NCBI GenBank assembly: GCA_011046315.1
Contig: DSAU01000099.1
Coordinates: 1-5,771, forward strand
DNA length: 5,771 nucleotides
Source: a bacterium
GTDB taxonomy: Bacteria; Zhuqueibacterota; Zhuqueibacteria; Thermofontimicrobiales; Thermofontimicrobiaceae
Direction: 5' to 3'
The notes beneath the pieces are model-generated. The model saw only the letters and a program-made list of their open reading frames with translations, did not search any database and was not told the DNA's origin. Of the stretch, positions 1 through 5,771 are shown in pieces (position 1 is the first letter of the stretch; each line of letters begins with the position of its first letter). Both the position numbers and the translations under genes were made by a program.

Positions 1-67
1 TAATAGAATAGATCAACTCAATCTTCTCGCTCGCTAACACTAATCTTAATACTTTGCAAAAAAACAG

Positions 68-96
68 TTGACTTTAAAAAAATATTCCTTTATTTT
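68..96 (+). promoter_or_regulatory. Candidate sigma70-type promoter of the phospholipase-ABC operon
   Basis: TTGACT at 68-73 matches the -35 consensus at five of six bases. It is followed after exactly 17 nt by TATTTT at 91-96, a four-of-six match to the -10 consensus. The surrounding DNA is strongly AT-rich, and the pair ends 25 nt before the start codon, leaving a short leader. Caution is needed because several FCB phyla use a different promoter consensus and AT-rich DNA produces chance matches. No operator palindrome is evident. The rest of 1-67 shows no gene or clear structure. Confidence 0.42.
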
Positions 97-110
97 TACA
101 AGTATTTCAT

Positions 111-119
111 AGGATGAGG
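111..119 (+). promoter_or_regulatory. Ribosome binding site of the patatin-like gene
   Basis: The leader carries AGGA at 111-114, seven nt before the ATG at 122, and a second purine patch GAGG at 116-119, which is too close (2 nt) to be optimal. The first patch has the usual spacing and supports ATG 122 as the start. There is no better in-frame start upstream. Confidence 0.55.
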
Positions 120-121
120 AT

Positions 122-940
122 ATGACTAAAAAAAATAAAAAAATAGGTCTCGCTCTCAGCGGCGGCGCCGTTTTAGGCATCGCGCATTTGGGTGCGATTA
201 AAGTGCTGGAAGAAAATAACATCTGTTTCGATTACATTGCCGGCACCAGCGCCGGCTCGTTGGTTGGCGCCTTTTTAGCGGCAGGTTATACCAGCGACCA
301 ACTTTTCCAAATGGCGCGCTCACTGAGCTGGGACGATATTGGGAAGATCACCCTTCCCAAAATGGGGTTGTTAAGCAGCAAATCATTGGAAAAATTTATC
401 GACGAAGAGCTTGGCAGAATTGATATCCAATCGCTGCCGATCTCCTTTGCAGCAGTCGGGGTTGACCTTTCCAGCGGAACCCAGGTTGTTTTCAAAAACG
501 GTCCTGTTTCGGAAGCCGTTCGGGCGAGCTGCGCGATCCCCGGCATATTTACGCCACTAATTCGGGATAAGCAGGTGCTGGTTGACGGCGGCGTGCTCAA
601 TGTTCTCCCCACCGATGTTGTACGAGAAATGGGCGCTGATTACATTATCTCAGTAAAATTACGACCTTCAATTTCACCGGGAAATCCACCCAACAATATT
701 ATTCAAGTGCTGATCAACTCTTTCATGATGGCATGGGGACAAATCGCAGAGCACGCCCCATCGGGCGATGTCACCATCACCCCGGATCTTTCCGGTTTAA
801 ATCCTCACGATTTTGATCAGGCAGAGGAGCTTTATTTACGAGGCAGGCTTGCCGCTCTAAAATCGATAAAACAAATAAAAAAAGATCTCCAACCCGGAGG
901 CGCGATTAAAAAGATTTTTAACTTATTCAAACCATCTTAA
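122..940 (+). CDS. Patatin-like phospholipase (RssA/YlbK-type cytoplasmic serine hydrolase)
   Basis: This 272-residue protein is a compact bacterial patatin-like acyl hydrolase, a family that cleaves acyl esters of phospholipids with a Ser-Asp dyad. Visible motifs, in order: a glycine-rich oxyanion loop SGGAVLG (13-19) followed by IAHLGAIKVLEE; the nucleophile elbow GTSAGS (41-46) with Ser43; the ASCAIPGIFTP segment (135-145) typical of the family; and DGG (155-157) with catalytic Asp155, followed by NVLPTDVVREMGADYIISV. Length matches single-domain RssA/YlbK-type members. No signal peptide or membrane segment is seen, so it is probably cytoplasmic; the basic tail around IKKIFNLFK (263-271) might touch the membrane, which is an inference. 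The oxyanion loop has Leu18 where many relatives have Arg or Lys before the glycine. The ATG has a Shine-Dalgarno match at 7 nt. The gene ends 17 nt before the ABC ATPase gene, so the two are probably co-transcribed. The family is clear; the physiological substrate is unknown. Confidence 0.93.
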   Translation: MTKKNKKIGLALSGGAVLGIAHLGAIKVLEENNICFDYIAGTSAGSLVGAFLAAGYTSDQLFQMARSLSWDDIGKITLPKMGLLSSKSLEKFIDEELGRIDIQSLPISFAAVGVDLSSGTQVVFKNGPVSEAVRASCAIPGIFTPLIRDKQVLVDGGVLNVLPTDVVREMGADYIISVKLRPSISPGNPPNNIIQVLINSFMMAWGQIAEHAPSGDVTITPDLSGLNPHDFDQAEELYLRGRLAALKSIKQIKKDLQPGGAIKKIFNLFKPS

Positions 941-943
941 AAA

Positions 944-950
944 AGAGGAG
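944..950 (+). promoter_or_regulatory. Strong Shine-Dalgarno that fixes the GTG start of the ABC ATPase
   Basis: AGAGGAG lies exactly 7 nt before GTG 958. The next codons begin the conserved N-terminal strand of ABC ATPases (VLKLDHVYKSF), so GTG rather than a later ATG is the start. Confidence 0.8.
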
Positions 951-957
951 ACAAGTT

Positions 958-1875
958 GTGGCAGTCTTAAAATTAGACCACGTGTACAAATCTTTCCGGA
1001 ACATCCATGCGGTACAGGACTTGAACCTGGAACTGCCCGAAGGCATCATTTTTGGCTTGCTCGGTCCCAACGGTGCTGGAAAAACAACAACTATCCGCAT
1101 GATTATGGACATCATCATCCCGGATCGCGGCAAAATCTTTTTGTTTGACAGCAACAACTCCCAGCGTCTTCGGGATCGGGTCGGCTATCTGCCCGAAGAA
1201 CGGGGATTGTATCGCAAAATGAAAGTCGGCGAATTGTTGTCATTTTTGGCAGAAATGAAAGCTGTAAAACCTTCCAAATCAAAAAGTCGCATTCAAAGCT
1301 GGTTGGAACGGTTCGAGCTTGATGAATGGAAGGACAAAAAAGTGGAAGAGCTTTCTCGCGGGATGCAACAAAAGATCCAGTTTATCTCCACGGTGCTCCA
1401 TGAACCAGAGCTGATCATTTTGGATGAACCGTTTACCGGACTCGACCCGGTGAATACCGAATTGATCAAAAACGTGATGGTCGAACAAAAAAATCGCGGC
1501 GCCGCTATTATTTTCTCCACCCATTTAATGGATCAGGTGGAGAAGCTATGCGACTCCATCTGTCTGATAGATCAGGGAAAAGCGGTGCTGAAAGGTGAAA
1601 TTAAACAGATCAAGAAAAACTTTCAGCGCAGTTCCATTTTAATCGACTACGATGGTGATGCCAAATTTTTAGCTGATAAAAGCCTGGTGCAAAACCATAG
1701 AAAGGTAGACCATCACACCGAAGTTTTTCCGGCAGAAGGCGTGTCAATCCACCAGCTTCTGGGGGCTGCCCTAAACCAGGTGGACATCACCCGCTTCGAG
1801 GTAACCGAACCCTCTCTGCACGAAATTTTCATCGAAACCGTGACAAAAAAGAAAAAGGAGAAAATCCGTGAATAA
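958..1875 (+). CDS. ABC transporter ATP-binding protein, NatA-like with C-terminal DUF4162-type domain
   Basis: A 305-residue cytoplasmic ATPase that should power the permease encoded immediately downstream. Its nucleotide-binding domain covers about 1-220: Walker A GPNGAGKT (36-43, Lys42), the Q-loop region YLPEERGLY (77-85), signature LSRGMQQK (132-139), Walker B LIILDEP (152-158, catalytic Glu157), D-loop GLDP (161-164) and switch His189 in STHLMD. Glu80 occupies the usual Q-loop glutamine position, and the signature is LSRGM rather than LSGGQ. Both are characteristic of the NatA/YhaQ-like branch, so they are lineage features rather than damage. Residues about 225-296 form the small C-terminal domain common in this branch (DUF4162), closing with PSLHEIFIETV (285-295), then a lysine-rich tail. 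The start is GTG, supported by an AGAGGAG site at 7 nt. The last 8 nt overlap the permease gene, which implies translational coupling. Substrate is undetermined: NatAB exports sodium in Bacillus subtilis, but relatives are poorly characterised. Confidence 0.95.
   Translation: MAVLKLDHVYKSFRNIHAVQDLNLELPEGIIFGLLGPNGAGKTTTIRMIMDIIIPDRGKIFLFDSNNSQRLRDRVGYLPEERGLYRKMKVGELLSFLAEMKAVKPSKSKSRIQSWLERFELDEWKDKKVEELSRGMQQKIQFISTVLHEPELIILDEPFTGLDPVNTELIKNVMVEQKNRGAAIIFSTHLMDQVEKLCDSICLIDQGKAVLKGEIKQIKKNFQRSSILIDYDGDAKFLADKSLVQNHRKVDHHTEVFPAEGVSIHQLLGAALNQVDITRFEVTEPSLHEIFIETVTKKKKEKIRE
1855..1860 (+). promoter_or_regulatory. Shine-Dalgarno of the permease inside the ATPase gene
   Basis: AAGGAG within the last codons of the ATPase gene lies 7 nt before GTG 1868. 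It supports this non-ATG start, which creates an 8-nt overlap with the upstream gene. Ribosomes finishing the ATPase could re-initiate here, giving balanced subunit synthesis. Confidence 0.78.
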
Positions 1876-3145
1876 ATTTTGGACTATTTTTAAAAGGGAG
1901 TATCTGACTCGAGTTAAAACTAAAGGTTTTATCATCGGCACCACCCTCACACCGCTATTCATCGTCGCCATAACCATCGGGCCCGGGCTTTTGATTAACC
2001 TTAAAACAGAAAAAATTCGCAACTATGCAGTTGTCGATTTAAGTCAAATCGTATACCAGCCCCTGGTTCGCACTTTGGACGACACCAGCAAAACCGGCGA
2101 ACGACTCTACCAATTCAATCGGGTCGAGACCACACCGGAGGAACTGGAAACAACCAAAAATCAATTGAATCGCGAGGTGGATAAAGGTGAAATTGACGGT
2201 TATTTTATCATTCCGGACGATGTTTTCGAAACAAACCTGGTTGATTATTACGCAAAGAGTGTGAGCAACTTTGATCAAATTCTCATGTACCGATCAGCAA
2301 TCTCCAAAATCATCGTGGATCATCGCATCACCCAGAGCAACCTCGATCCACAAATCATCAATCAATTGACAAAAGGGGTACATTTAAAGACATTCAAAAT
2401 AGAAAAAGGCGGCGCCGAAAAAGAAGACGTGGGGTTATCGTTTGCCGTGACCTTTATCATGGTTATGTTTCTATATATGGCTTTGATTATGTACGGCGTT
2501 TTTGTCATGCGAAGCGTTTATGAAGAAAAGACCTCACGGGTAGTGGAAGTGCTGGTGTCATCCTGCAAACCTTTCCAGTTAATGGCCGGCAAGGTACTGG
2601 GTATGGGCGCCGTCGGTCTCACTCAATATTTGATCTGGGCGCTGGTAGCCGGCTTGCTGACGCTCTACTCAACCCCCATCATTTCGATGTTTGCATCCAG
2701 CGCCAGCAGCGTTCCCATTCCCACCATCCCGATTGCAGTGCTTGTTTACTTCGTGATTTTCTTTGTGCTGGGTTATTTGCTTTACGCCACCCTCTATGCC
2801 ATGTTGGGATCCATGGTCAATACCGACCAGGACGCCCAGCAACTGCAATTTCCGGTAATGATGCTGATCATTCTTGCCTTCTTTTTTGCATTTTACATCA
2901 TCAAAAATCCGGACGCTACCTTGTCGAAAGTTACATCGCTGATCCCTTTCTTTGCCCCGATCACCATGTTCACCAGAATTTCAGTTCAAACACCGCCTTT
3001 CAGTAAAATTTTACTTTCGCTGATTATCCTCGTCGTCACAATCGCTGTTTTCATCTGGCTAGCAGGAAAAATATTCCGGATCGGCATTTTGATGTACGGC
3101 AAACGACCAACCCTGCCCGAAGTGTTGAATTGGCTGAAGTATTAA
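1868..3145 (+). CDS. ABC-2 type transporter permease, NatB-like
   Basis: A 425-residue inner-membrane protein, the partner of the ATPase encoded upstream. The N-terminal cytoplasmic stretch KREYLTRVKTKGF (9-21) leads into a first transmembrane helix (about 21-43). A soluble domain of about 145 residues (44-189), predicted to be extracytoplasmic, follows; it contains DKGEIDGYFIIPDDVF (105-120), a pattern usual for this family. Five further hydrophobic segments lie at roughly 190-213, 244-267, 287-312, 328-346 and 381-400. Between the second and third is EEKTSRVVEVLVSS (219-232), the hallmark cytoplasmic segment of NatB-like ABC-2 permeases that probably contacts the ATPase. Six helices with a large loop after the first is the normal layout, and the protein looks complete. 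GTG is chosen as start because AAGGAG lies 7 nt upstream. It is the last gene of the operon, with a hairpin terminator 53 nt past the stop. One ATPase and one permease imply (inferred) a complex of two copies of each. Direction is probably export; substrate unknown. Confidence 0.93.
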   Translation: MNKFWTIFKREYLTRVKTKGFIIGTTLTPLFIVAITIGPGLLINLKTEKIRNYAVVDLSQIVYQPLVRTLDDTSKTGERLYQFNRVETTPEELETTKNQLNREVDKGEIDGYFIIPDDVFETNLVDYYAKSVSNFDQILMYRSAISKIIVDHRITQSNLDPQIINQLTKGVHLKTFKIEKGGAEKEDVGLSFAVTFIMVMFLYMALIMYGVFVMRSVYEEKTSRVVEVLVSSCKPFQLMAGKVLGMGAVGLTQYLIWALVAGLLTLYSTPIISMFASSASSVPIPTIPIAVLVYFVIFFVLGYLLYATLYAMLGSMVNTDQDAQQLQFPVMMLIILAFFFAFYIIKNPDATLSKVTSLIPFFAPITMFTRISVQTPPFSKILLSLIILVVTIAVFIWLAGKIFRIGILMYGKRPTLPEVLNWLKY

Positions 3146-3198
3146 TGGCTGACAGGGTTGAGACACGAAACAAACAGTCGCTGGATGCCATAAATTAA

Positions 3199-3235
3199 GT
3201 GCGACACACTTTGCCAGTGTGTCGCACCCATTTTT
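3199..3235. terminator. Bidirectional intrinsic terminator between convergent genes
   Basis: GTGCGACACACT (3199-3210) and AGTGTGTCGCAC (3216-3227) are perfect inverted complements, giving a 12-bp stem with a 5-nt loop TTGCC. On the plus strand, CCA and then five T (3231-3235) follow the stem. On the minus strand the stem begins 6 nt after the beta-helix gene's stop codon and is followed by TTAATTTA, a weaker U-rich stretch. It probably ends transcripts from both directions. The remainder of the gap (3146-3198) shows no gene or other structure. Confidence 0.85.
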
Positions 3236-3518
3236 ATCTAATCAACACAAGTTTAAGTGTATTGACATACTCTTTTGTCTTCAATCGGTAAAAATAAATT
3301 CCGGAAGCGACTTCATTTCCAGCGTCATCTTTGCTGTCCCAAACAACAGCATAATATCCGGCTTTTTTATGCTCATCCACCAAAACCCGAACTTGATTTC
3401 CTAAAATATCAAAAATCCGCAAGCTAATTTTTTCATCACGCGGAAGCTGGAATTTTATTGTCGTTTCCGGATTAAACGGATTGGGATAGTTCTGATAAAG
3501 GGCATATTGATCAGGCAG
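3234..3518 (-). other. Coding segment for the type IX secretion C-terminal sorting domain
   Basis: This segment encodes the last 94 residues, starting at SLPDQYALYQ. The NYPNPFNPET motif is encoded at 3462-3491; a hydrophobic FlgD-like strand pattern follows (ISLRIFDILGNQVRVLVDE) and then GNEVASGIYFYRL near the end. This arrangement is the classic type A C-terminal signal of FCB bacteria, removed by a sortase-like peptidase during secretion in studied species. Most of the segment (3241-3480) is about 37% GC by hand count, clearly lower than the DNA encoding the preceding domains. Confidence 0.88.
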
Positions 3519-5771
3519 GCTCACCGCTTCCGGCGGTGGCGTCTGAACCGAGGTGATGGTTTTGATCTGCACAGCGGCTTTGCCCTGTTTCTCGCCAGAG
3601 GAATCGGTCGCGACCACCTCAAACCATCCCTCTTCCGATCCGGCGTGGTAAAGGCCGCTGCTGTCGATCGTGCCGCCGGTGGCGCTCCAGCTAAAGCGCA
3701 TCGGAATGGGATAATTAAAGCGGTCATAAGCCGTGGCAAAAAATTGCAGACTGTCGCCGGGCGCCAGTTGAACCGAATCGGGCTGCACAATAATGGTGTC
3801 GATGATGGTTTCGTAAAGATGAATCCACACTACCGAAGAATCTCTCTGATCCTGTGCCAACCGGCTGTGAGCGATGGCAACCAGCTTGTTGACCGTTCCC
3901 GCCGGGCTGGAGGCCGTGTTTAACTGCAGGGTACTGTCGGCGCCAACACTGTCCGCCAACTGCAGCGTGAACGGTTGGAGGCCGGTCAGCCAGCCGAGCG
4001 AGTCAGAGACCGAGACCTCTACCAGGTCATCGAAATTGCTCCAGTTCTGGACACTCACCACCAGCGAGTCTCGGCTACCGGCAGGCAGATAGATCGTATC
4101 CGCTCCTGCGGAAACCACCAGATCGAAGGGTTTGGCGGCCCACTGCTGCACTGTCACGTTGCCCTGTACCGTCTGGTTTGCCCCGGGACCGGCGGGGTCG
4201 CCCCACCAGTTGTCGTTAGCCGTCATGGTGACGTTCGGATCTGCGTTGGAGACGCCAAAGGCGGGGTTGTCGCTAAAGTTATTTTTTGTAATGGTCGGAT
4301 TCGATCCGCTTTCGGATAAAACGCCGCCGCCTGCATTGCCGGTGATATAGTTTTGCCGAATGACCGGCGCCGCACCCAGTTCACAATGAAAGGCCGGACC
4401 GGCATCGCCCTGCACAGAGTTGCCGGCAAAGAGGGAGTTGGAGCCGTAAATATGAATCCCTGTGCCGATGCAAAAATTGAAATGGACGGAATTGTTGATA
4501 AAGGCGTTGTCATGACTTGTTCTTTCAATAATGCCTGCGCAATTGTACCACACTTTGTTCCCGCGCATGATGTTATAATTTGAATTTATAATATTAATCC
4601 CTGCCTCAATGCCGATCATACTGCCGTTTGACAGGATTTGATTTTGTATGATGTCATTGCTGTGGCAATTCTCATACAACAAAATCCCATCGAAGGCATT
4701 ATTCACAATCTGGTTTTTAAAAAAATAATTGCCGCTGGATATATTCATATAGACACCGAAAGAAGCAATCGTGTTCTGTATTTTGTTTTTGATTAACTTG
4801 TTCTCAAACGTATTAATCATAAACACACCACCTCGAGAGGACCATTCACCATGCCCAGTACTGTTTGTTCGATCAATGAGATTATTCTCGATCAGATTTT
4901 CCCGCCCCCCTCTTATCTCGATACCACACCTTTGGTTGTTTGTGATCTGATTATCAAGAATATGATTGTAACTATTCACAATCACCAAACCTGAATTTTC
5001 TCTATTGTCCCGAATTTCATTCGCCTGTACCAAATTTTGCTTACTTCCAATAAAAATACCGCACTCATTTTCATAAACGACATTATTCAGAATCCGGTTG
5101 GAACTTCTATATTCCACCTTTATGCCATAATTATTCCTAAAAGTCTGATTATTGGCGATAACATTCCATCTTCCATTCACCTCTATACCCGAAGCAATGA
5201 TGTCATGGTTATCATAAGTTTTATTGTTGATGACGATATTACTATCTGAACTAACAATGATACCTTTTTCATTTTGATAAATTTCGTTGTCTTCAATACG
5301 GTTGCGGTTTTGAGTCTTTGTAGACATTAAAGCCCAACCATTTCCGTAAAAGGTATTTCGAAAAACGCGATTACCTCCTGGATAAGAATAAGCTCCGTTC
5401 ATATACAATGCAACACCTCTGCAGCCTGTAAATGTATTCTCATAAATCCGATTGCCGCCTGAATTTTGCAAATCAAGCCCGCCACTATATTTACTGATTG
5501 TATTGTTGTGGATAATATTGTCCTGACCATTTCGGATGAAAATCCCTTTTCCGCCAATAATGGCCGCTATTGTGGGCGTTTCAGCAAAACCGATCGTGTT
5601 ATTATAAATTCGGTTGTTGTCAGAATTTTCAAATTCAAACCCGATCTGAAATTTACCGATCTCATTGTTATGAATAACATTATTTTTACTTTTTCTAATG
5701 ACAATTCCCCCCAGAAAAAGGGTATCCAAGCTTGTGCTTATTTCATTACAGTATATCGTGTTATTATCAGA
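3234..5771 (-). CDS. Secreted Asn-rich parallel beta-helix protein with Ig-like modules and type IX sorting domain (5' end beyond window)
   Basis: The 3' part of a large gene: 845 residues are visible and the frame is open to the window edge. A TTG at 5727-5729 could be mistaken for the start, but the 14 codons before it encode another rung (NNTIYCNEI), so the true start lies beyond 5771. Numbering from the edge: residues 1 to about 550 form a right-handed beta-helix of about 22 rungs with core N-x-I-x-x-N-x-I, closed by NDNWWGDPAGP (about 519-529). Residues about 550-655 look like a beta-sandwich module. About 660-740 is a bacterial Ig-like module (SVQLAPGDSLQFFATAYD, SWSATGGTIDSSGLY). Residues 752-845 are a FlgD-like / Por-type C-terminal domain with YQNYPNPFNPETTIKFQLP and GIYFYRLKT near the end. 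Proteins of this kind are exported by Sec, cross the outer membrane by type IX secretion and are usually surface-anchored or released. The helix resembles NosD/pectate-lyase-like repeats, which often bind or cleave polysaccharides, but I recognise no catalytic site. Base composition is mosaic along the gene. Confidence 0.93.
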   Translation of the reverse strand, partial: SDNNTIYCNEISTSLDTLFLGGIVIRKSKNNVIHNNEIGKFQIGFEFENSDNNRIYNNTIGFAETPTIAAIIGGKGIFIRNGQDNIIHNNTISKYSGGLDLQNSGGNRIYENTFTGCRGVALYMNGAYSYPGGNRVFRNTFYGNGWALMSTKTQNRNRIEDNEIYQNEKGIIVSSDSNIVINNKTYDNHDIIASGIEVNGRWNVIANNQTFRNNYGIKVEYRSSNRILNNVVYENECGIFIGSKQNLVQANEIRDNRENSGLVIVNSYNHILDNQITNNQRCGIEIRGGRENLIENNLIDRTNSTGHGEWSSRGGVFMINTFENKLIKNKIQNTIASFGVYMNISSGNYFFKNQIVNNAFDGILLYENCHSNDIIQNQILSNGSMIGIEAGINIINSNYNIMRGNKVWYNCAGIIERTSHDNAFINNSVHFNFCIGTGIHIYGSNSLFAGNSVQGDAGPAFHCELGAAPVIRQNYITGNAGGGVLSESGSNPTITKNNFSDNPAFGVSNADPNVTMTANDNWWGDPAGPGANQTVQGNVTVQQWAAKPFDLVVSAGADTIYLPAGSRDSLVVSVQNWSNFDDLVEVSVSDSLGWLTGLQPFTLQLADSVGADSTLQLNTASSPAGTVNKLVAIAHSRLAQDQRDSSVVWIHLYETIIDTIIVQPDSVQLAPGDSLQFFATAYDRFNYPIPMRFSWSATGGTIDSSGLYHAGSEEGWFEVVATDSSGEKQGKAAVQIKTITSVQTPPPEAVSLPDQYALYQNYPNPFNPETTIKFQLPRDEKISLRIFDILGNQVRVLVDEHKKAGYYAVVWDSKDDAGNEVASGIYFYRLKTKEYVNTLKLVLIR
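4194..5771 (-). repeat. Degenerate tandem coding repeats: about 22 beta-helix rungs
   Basis: Protein-level repeats with a spacing of mostly 21-25 residues (about 63-75 nt), each carrying a core such as NNRIYNNTI, GNRIYENTF, SNRILNNVV, ENLIENNLI or SNDIIQNQI. Several spacings are longer (27-32 residues), which indicates loops inserted between rungs. The last four or so rungs (encoded at about 4194-4440) change character: less Asn, more Gly, Ala and Ser, for example APVIRQNYITGN and NPTITKNNFSDN. Nucleotide similarity between rungs is low, so this is an ancient protein repeat and not a recent DNA tandem duplication. Confidence 0.85.

Noticed and set aside
1..67. Possible end of an upstream gene or a small RNA
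   Set aside because: No family-level coding signal or hairpin is seen in this short AT-rich stretch; it is too close to the window edge to judge.
1279..1524. Minus-strand frames opposite the ABC ATPase
   Set aside because: These are shadows of the strongly conserved signature and Walker B region; no plausible product or start signals.
3219..3404. Plus-strand frame of 61 codons after the permease
   Set aside because: It starts inside the terminator hairpin and runs antisense to the conserved sorting domain; no Shine-Dalgarno and no recognisable product.
3507..4350. Several plus-strand open frames of 72-138 codons opposite the beta-helix gene
   Set aside because: They lie in the GC-rich block, where high third-position GC on the minus strand removes stops from other frames. 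Their translations are Arg/Gly/Pro-rich with no recognisable domain, while the minus-strand frame has clear family motifs throughout.
4501..5700. Recurring cysteines next to the turn glycine of some rungs (for example ECGI, RCGI, NCAG), considered as a disulfide or metal ladder
   Set aside because: The rungs involved are not adjacent, so the cysteines would not stack closely enough, and their number is small for this length.
4441..5771. Repetitive look with recurring ATT-rich words, considered as a CRISPR or satellite array
   Set aside because: The periodicity is at the protein level, spacing varies between rungs, and no repeat unit is identical at the DNA level. A continuous open reading frame explains it.

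Overview
The window most likely comes from a Gram-negative bacterium of the Fibrobacterota-Chlorobiota-Bacteroidota (FCB) supergroup, for example a Calditrichota, KSB1 or Ignavibacteria-like lineage. The main evidence is the C-terminus of the minus-strand gene. It carries a NYPNPFNPET motif followed by a FlgD-like / Por-type tail, the architecture of type IX secretion cargo in those phyla. This assignment is an inference from family knowledge; no marker gene is present.

Layout: positions 1-121 are a leader with a plausible sigma70-type promoter. Positions 122-3145 hold a compact plus-strand operon of three genes: a patatin-like phospholipase, an ABC-transporter ATPase of the NatA/DUF4162 type, and its ABC-2 (NatB-like) permease. 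The gap between the first two genes is 17 nt and the last two overlap by 8 nt. Both ABC genes start with GTG behind a strong Shine-Dalgarno sequence. Positions 3146-3233 are a convergent intergenic region with a perfect 12-bp hairpin that can terminate transcription from both sides. Positions 3234-5771 are the 3' part of a long minus-strand gene for a secreted, asparagine-rich parallel beta-helix protein. It ends in Ig-like modules and a type IX sorting domain. The reading frame stays open to the window edge, so the N-terminus (signal peptide and further rungs) is missing.

How the genes work together: the ATPase and permease should form one membrane exporter complex. The patatin-like enzyme is a cytoplasmic serine lipid hydrolase by its motifs, and its co-transcription suggests, but does not prove, a link to membrane lipids or to the exporter. 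The beta-helix protein is a separate convergent unit, probably exported by Sec and then the type IX system to the cell surface or medium.

The most noteworthy feature is the internal mosaic of the beta-helix gene. A GC-rich central block (about 58% GC, high third-position GC) lies between two AT-rich blocks (about 37%), and the boundaries match domain boundaries. I see no clear novel defence or mobile system, no tRNA, rRNA or CRISPR, and no insertion sequence.
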